Positions 14,189 through 16,925 of a DNA stretch of 16,925 nt are shown here, piece after piece. Below the pieces are notes generated by a model. That model saw only the letters and a list, made by a program, of their open reading frames with translations, did no database searches and was not told the origin of the DNA. This DNA comes from CAWULT01 sp963923455. GTDB taxonomy: Bacteria > Acidobacteriota > Vicinamibacteria > Vicinamibacterales > UBA2999. Positions within the stretch are counted from its first letter, which is position 1, and each line of letters opens with the position of its first letter. The stretch is from assembly GCA_963923455.1 (NCBI GenBank), contig CAWULT010000101.1, positions 1-16,925 on the forward strand, written 5' to 3'. A program made the translations under genes and the position numbers.

Positions 14189-14212
14189 GACGCCCCGCGC
14201 GGGCGCGGCGTC
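14189..14212 (-). terminator. Strong GC hairpin at the end of the ychF-rmlA-rmlC operon
   Basis: GACGCC (14189-14194) pairs with GGCGTC (14207-14212), with further GC-rich self-complementary sequence inside (palindrome CCCGCGCGGG at 14194-14203). The outer arm overlaps the rmlC stop codon (14211-14213). No T tract follows on the minus strand. The rest of the 170-base gap to 14041 holds no gene that I can see. Confidence 0.4.
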
Positions 14213-14765
14213 AGCGGGATGCGGCGGCCTGTGCCCGGAAGTCGCGGAACGTGGGGTGCTGGCGGTCGCGGTCGGACAGCAGCGGCTCGGCGATGGGCCA
14301 CTGGATGTTCAAGTCGGGGTCGTTCCACATCAGGCCCCGCTCGCTCGCGCGGTCGTAGACGTCCGAGCACTGGTACTCGATTTCCGCCACGTCCGACAGG
14401 ACGCAGAATCCGTGCGCGAAGCCCACGGGGATGTAGATCTGCCGGAAGTTGTCCGCCGAGATGTGCAGGCCGAACCACCGGCCGAACGTCGGCGAGTCCG
14501 GCCGGATGTCGACGGCCACGTCGAACACCTCGCCGACGACCGCGCGCACCAGCTTGGCCTGGGGGTGCGCCCCCTCCTGCCAGTGCAGCCCGCGCAGCGT
14601 GTTGCGCGTCGACCGGGAGTGGTTCGCCTGCACGAAGGTCGCGTCGATGCCGGCGGCGCGGTACCGGTCGGCCCGGTACGTTTCCAGGAAGAACCCGCGA
14701 GGGTCGCGGTGGACGACCGGCTCGATCACCAGCACGCCGGCGAGCGGCGTCTCGGTGACCGTCAC
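14211..14765 (-). CDS. rfbC: dTDP-4-dehydrorhamnose 3,5-epimerase
   Basis: A 184-residue cytoplasmic cupin enzyme (RmlC), third step of dTDP-L-rhamnose synthesis, epimerising C3 and C5 of dTDP-4-keto-6-deoxyglucose. Visible: PVVHRDPRGFFLETY (17-30), FVQANHSRSTRNTLRGLHWQ (44-63) with the catalytic base His61, Lys71 in QAKLVRAV, DIRPDSPTFGRW, YIPVGFAHGF (111-120), and the catalytic Tyr131 in EIEYQCSDVYD. Length is normal for the family. The start is GTG 14765, which overlaps the rmlA stop as GTGA (4 nt), a typical translational coupling, with GGAGAG 9 nt upstream. Without that start the frame would continue meaninglessly through the antisense of other genes. Product rhamnose is used in O-antigen, exopolysaccharide or glycosylation; rmlB and rmlD are not in the window. 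Confidence 0.95.
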   Translation of the reverse strand: MTVTETPLAGVLVIEPVVHRDPRGFFLETYRADRYRAAGIDATFVQANHSRSTRNTLRGLHWQEGAHPQAKLVRAVVGEVFDVAVDIRPDSPTFGRWFGLHISADNFRQIYIPVGFAHGFCVLSDVAEIEYQCSDVYDRASERGLMWNDPDLNIQWPIAEPLLSDRDRQHPTFRDFRAQAAASR

Positions 14766-15652
14766 GGCAGCGGCTCTCCGCGGCCGCTGTCGGCGAGCCG
14801 CAACAGGTACTCGCCGTACGAGTTCTTGGCCATCGGCGACGCGACGCGCCGGAGGTCGTCCGCCGAGATATAGCCCTTCCGGAACGCGATTTCCTCGACG
14901 CAGGCGATCATCAGCGCCTGGCGCTCCTCGATGGTCTGCACGAACTGCGACGCCTGCAGCAGCGACTCGTGGGTGCCGGTGTCGAGCCACGCGATGCCGC
15001 GGCCGAGCCGCTCCACCATCAGGCGCCCGGCCTCCAGGTAGCGCCGGTTGACATCGGTGATCTCCAACTCGCCCCGCGGCGACGGCTTCAGCGCGGCGGC
15101 GATGTCGAGCACGGCGTTGTCGTAGAAGTACAGGCCGGTCACGGCGTAGTGCGAACGGGGGGACGCCGGCTTCTCCTCGATCGAGAGGGCGTGCCCCTGT
15201 TCGTCGAACTCGACGACGCCGTAGCGCTCGGGTTCGGCGACGCGGTAGGCGAACACCGTGGCCCCCGTCTCGCGCGTGCTGGCCGAGGCGAGGGTCTCGG
15301 TGAAGCCGTGGCCGAAGAAGATGTTGTCGCCGAGCGCCAGCGCGACGCGGTCGCTGCCCACGAAGTCGCGCCCGATGATGAAGGCCTGCGCGAGTCCGTC
15401 GGGCCGCTCCTGCACGGCATAGTGCAGCCGCAGCCCGAGGTGCGATCCGTCTCCGAGCAGCCGCTTGAAGCTGTCGGCGTCCTCGGGCGTGGTGATCAGC
15501 AGGATGTCCCTGATGCCCGCGAGCATCAGCGCGCTCAACGGGTAGTAGATCATCGGCTTGTTGTAGATCGGCACGAGCTGCTTGCAGATCGCGCGGGTGA
15601 TCGGATACAGCCGCGAGCCCGAGCCGCCGGCCAGGATGATTCCCTTCAGCAT
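14762..15652 (-). CDS. rfbA: Glucose-1-phosphate thymidylyltransferase
   Basis: A 296-residue nucleotidyltransferase (RmlA) that joins glucose 1-phosphate and dTTP into dTDP-glucose, the first step of dTDP-rhamnose synthesis. The nucleotide-binding signature GGSGSRLYPITRAICKQLVP (9-28) is followed by YNKPMIYYPLS (30-40), the QERPDGLAQAF segment, the metal-binding ALGDNIFFG (D109), the sugar-binding GVVEFDEQG and SIEEKPASP, GLYFYDN, LEITDVN, and WLDTGTHESLLQASQF. Length equals that of classical RmlA, so the C-terminal allosteric region is complete. The ATG at 15652 starts 9 nt after the ychF stop, and an AGGA overlapping that stop serves as ribosome-binding site, indicating cotranscription. 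The 3' end overlaps rfbC by 4 nt. Confidence 0.96.
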   Translation of the reverse strand: MLKGIILAGGSGSRLYPITRAICKQLVPIYNKPMIYYPLSALMLAGIRDILLITTPEDADSFKRLLGDGSHLGLRLHYAVQERPDGLAQAFIIGRDFVGSDRVALALGDNIFFGHGFTETLASASTRETGATVFAYRVAEPERYGVVEFDEQGHALSIEEKPASPRSHYAVTGLYFYDNAVLDIAAALKPSPRGELEITDVNRRYLEAGRLMVERLGRGIAWLDTGTHESLLQASQFVQTIEERQALMIACVEEIAFRKGYISADDLRRVASPMAKNSYGEYLLRLADSGRGEPLP

Positions 15653-15661
15653 CGATCCGTC

Positions 15662-16765
15662 CTAGACGTTGAACTTGAAGAGCATGACGTCGCCGTCGGC
15701 GACGACGTAGTCCTTGCCCTCCATGCGGTAGAGGCCCTTTTCGCGGGCCGCGGCCACCGACCCGCAGCGGACGAGGTCGTCGTAGGCGACCGTCTCGGCC
15801 TTGATGAAGCCGCGCTCGAAGTCGGAGTGGATCACGCCGGCGGCCTTCGGGGCCGTGTCGCCCGCGTGGATCGTCCAGGCGCGCACTTCCTTCTCGCCCG
15901 CGGTGAAGTAGGTGCGCAGGCCGAGCAGGTGGTACGTCGCGCGGATCAGTGCGCCGATGCCGCTCTCCTTGACGCCCAGCTCCTCCAGGAAGGCCTGTGC
16001 CTCCTCCGGTGACAGATCGACGAGGTCGCTCTCGATCTGCGCGCTGATGACGACGGCCTCGCAGGAGAGGTGCGCCTGCACGTACTCGCGCACCTTCTGG
16101 ACGGCCGGATGGGCGTCGGCAGCCGCCAGCTCGGATTCGCGCACGTTGCACGCGAAGATGGTCGGCTTGTCGCTGAGCAGGAACAGCGCCCGCGTCAGCG
16201 CGCGCTCCTCGGGCGACAGCTCGACGGTGAGCGCCGGCCTGCCCGCGTTGAGCACCGATTCGATCTTCCCCAGCGCCGCCTCCTCGGCGGCCGCGCTCTT
16301 GTCTCCGCGCTTGATGTCCTTGGCCAGCCGCTCGCGGCGCTTGCTCACCTGCTCGAGGTCGGCCAGCATCAGCTCCGTGTTGATCACCTCGATGTCGCGC
16401 ACCGGGTCGACCGAGCCGGCCACGTGATGCACGTCCGGATCCTCGAAGCAGCGCACCACCTGGATGATCGCGTCGACCTCGCGGATGTGCGTCAGGAACT
16501 TGTTGCCAAGGCCCTCACCCTGGCTGGCGCCCTTGACGAGGCCGGCGATGTCCACGAACTCGATCGCCGCCGGGATCACGACGCTGGTCTTCGCAATCCT
16601 CTGCAGCTCCTGCAGCCGCGGGTCGGGGACGTTGACGATCCCGACGTTCGGGTCGATCGTGCAGAACGGGTAGTTGGCCGCCTCGGCGTTACGGGTGCGG
16701 GTGACGGCGTTGAAGAGCGTGGACTTGCCGACGTTCGGCAGCCCGACGATTCCGGCTCTGAGCAT
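15662..16765 (-). CDS. ychF: Redox-regulated ATPase YchF (Obg-family P-loop protein)
   Basis: A 367-residue universally conserved P-loop protein that prefers ATP to GTP, associates with ribosomes, and in E. coli affects the oxidative-stress response. The P-loop GLPNVGKST is at 8-16; switch II DIAGLVKGASQGEGLGN is at 72-88. The G4 position reads NVRE (207-210) in place of NKxD, the known basis of ATP preference in YchF. A helical insertion covers about 130-190. The C-terminal TGS domain covers about 281-364, with TYFTAGEKEVRAWTIHAGDTAPKAAGVIHSDFERGFIKAE. His114 is present in DVHHV, though I have not aligned it with the catalytic His of human OLA1 or E. coli YchF. The start at ATG 16765 gives the family N-terminus MLRAGIVGLPNVGK; no clear Shine-Dalgarno precedes it. 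It heads an operon with rfbA and rfbC, an unusual partner set, since pth is the common neighbour. Confidence 0.97.
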   Translation of the reverse strand: MLRAGIVGLPNVGKSTLFNAVTRTRNAEAANYPFCTIDPNVGIVNVPDPRLQELQRIAKTSVVIPAAIEFVDIAGLVKGASQGEGLGNKFLTHIREVDAIIQVVRCFEDPDVHHVAGSVDPVRDIEVINTELMLADLEQVSKRRERLAKDIKRGDKSAAAEEAALGKIESVLNAGRPALTVELSPEERALTRALFLLSDKPTIFACNVRESELAAADAHPAVQKVREYVQAHLSCEAVVISAQIESDLVDLSPEEAQAFLEELGVKESGIGALIRATYHLLGLRTYFTAGEKEVRAWTIHAGDTAPKAAGVIHSDFERGFIKAETVAYDDLVRCGSVAAAREKGLYRMEGKDYVVADGDVMLFKFNV

Positions 16766-16798
16766 GTGGTGATGGACGGGGGCGAAAGGATTCCGGCT

Positions 16799-16804
16799 AT
16801 TGTA
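16799..16804 (-). promoter_or_regulatory. Candidate -10 box for the ychF operon
   Basis: Read on the minus strand this is TACAAT (five of six to the -10 consensus), predicting initiation near 16792 and a leader of about 27 nt before the ATG at 16765. No good -35 is seen at 17-18 nt; the upstream bases are GC-rich. Confidence 0.35.
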
Positions 16805-16853
16805 CCGCTCCCCCTGGCGGCGCGGTGACGGAGGGGGACCCCGGAGGGGCCAT

Positions 16854-16925
16854 TCAGCCGGCTTCGGCCAGGTCGTCGTCGACTGCCCGTGGGTCGGTTG
16901 GCGCGGGTGCGGCGCTGTCTCTTAT
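16854..16925 (-). CDS. Possible C-terminal tail of a truncated upstream gene
   Basis: From the window edge an open frame on the minus strand runs 23 codons to a TGA (minus reading of 16854-16856), encoding an Ala/Pro/Asp-rich tail ending AVDDDLAEAG. Third positions are mostly G or C, as in neighbouring genes. The first codons would derive from the adapter-like terminal bases, so at most about 20 residues are genuine. Too short to identify; it might be the end of the gene preceding ychF, or chance. Confidence 0.2.
   Translation of the reverse strand: MRDSAAPAPTDPRAVDDDLAEAG
16915..16925. other. Residual Tn5/Nextera mosaic-end adapter sequence at contig edge
   Basis: The last 11 bases, CTGTCTCTTAT, are identical to the first 11 bases of the 19-base Tn5 mosaic end used in Nextera libraries (CTGTCTCTTATACACATCT). 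Placement exactly at the terminus argues for untrimmed adapter rather than genomic DNA or a native transposon end. Confidence 0.75.

Noticed and set aside
14766..16151. Apparent N-terminal extension of rfbC across rfbA and ychF in the same frame
   Set aside because: The RmlC family begins at the GTG 14765 with a GTGA overlap and a Shine-Dalgarno; the extension is an out-of-frame shadow of rfbA and ychF.
16840..16850. CCCC-GGA-GGGG inverted repeat near the right end
   Set aside because: Four-base arms with a 3-nt loop in a G/C-only run are expected by chance; no gene end is clearly placed there.
16915..16925. Terminal CTGTCTCTTAT as the end of a native Tn5/IS50 element
   Set aside because: The match is to the engineered mosaic end, it sits exactly at the window terminus, and no transposase or IS50 sequence is nearby; library adapter is the simpler explanation.

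Overview
The window is about 17 kb of very GC-rich (roughly 70%), densely coding bacterial DNA. The organism is Gram-negative: it encodes a TonB-dependent receptor, a small barrel-like exported protein, a periplasmic efflux adaptor and a dTDP-rhamnose branch. A member of a secreted protein family that I recall as expanded in Acidobacteriota, together with a DACNV-type nucleotide cyclase-like protein, points to Acidobacteriota, probably the Vicinamibacteria. This is inference from protein resemblance, not a marker-gene placement. The right end finishes in 11 bases identical to the Tn5/Nextera mosaic end, so this is probably the edge of an assembled contig.

Layout, left to right. (1) The C-terminal half of a Mak-type ROK fructokinase (+) converges on a small exported barrel-like protein (-). 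(2) Divergent from that lies an alpha-oxoamine synthase family PLP enzyme (+), followed by an elongation factor P paralogue with a YeiP/EfpL-type loop (+) and a TonB-dependent receptor (+). (3) Two MacB/FtsX-type ABC permeases (-) are divergent from a HlyD/MacA-type adaptor (+); no ATPase gene is present. (4) A class I DAHP synthase (-) and a secreted acidobacterial-type protein (+) diverge from a short AT-rich promoter island. (5) A tight three-gene minus-strand cluster encodes a secreted protein of unknown function, an EVE-domain protein, and a protein joining a DACNV-like sensor region to a diadenylate-cyclase-like domain. (6) A minus-strand operon holds ychF, rmlA and rmlC, the last two overlapping by 4 nt.

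Much is housekeeping: shikimate entry, dTDP-rhamnose precursor supply, EF-P, YchF and fructose phosphorylation. The most distinctive part is the EVE/DACNV-DAC cluster, a modified-base reader fold next to a putative nucleotide second-messenger enzyme whose catalytic RHR motif reads RHL. Also worth attention are the EfpL-like loop of the EF-P protein, the ATPase-less split export locus, and the adapter remnant.

No tRNA, rRNA, CRISPR array, insertion sequence or phage gene was seen. The largest gene-free stretch is about 170 bases (14041-14210). Long open frames antisense to the real genes are GC-driven artefacts.
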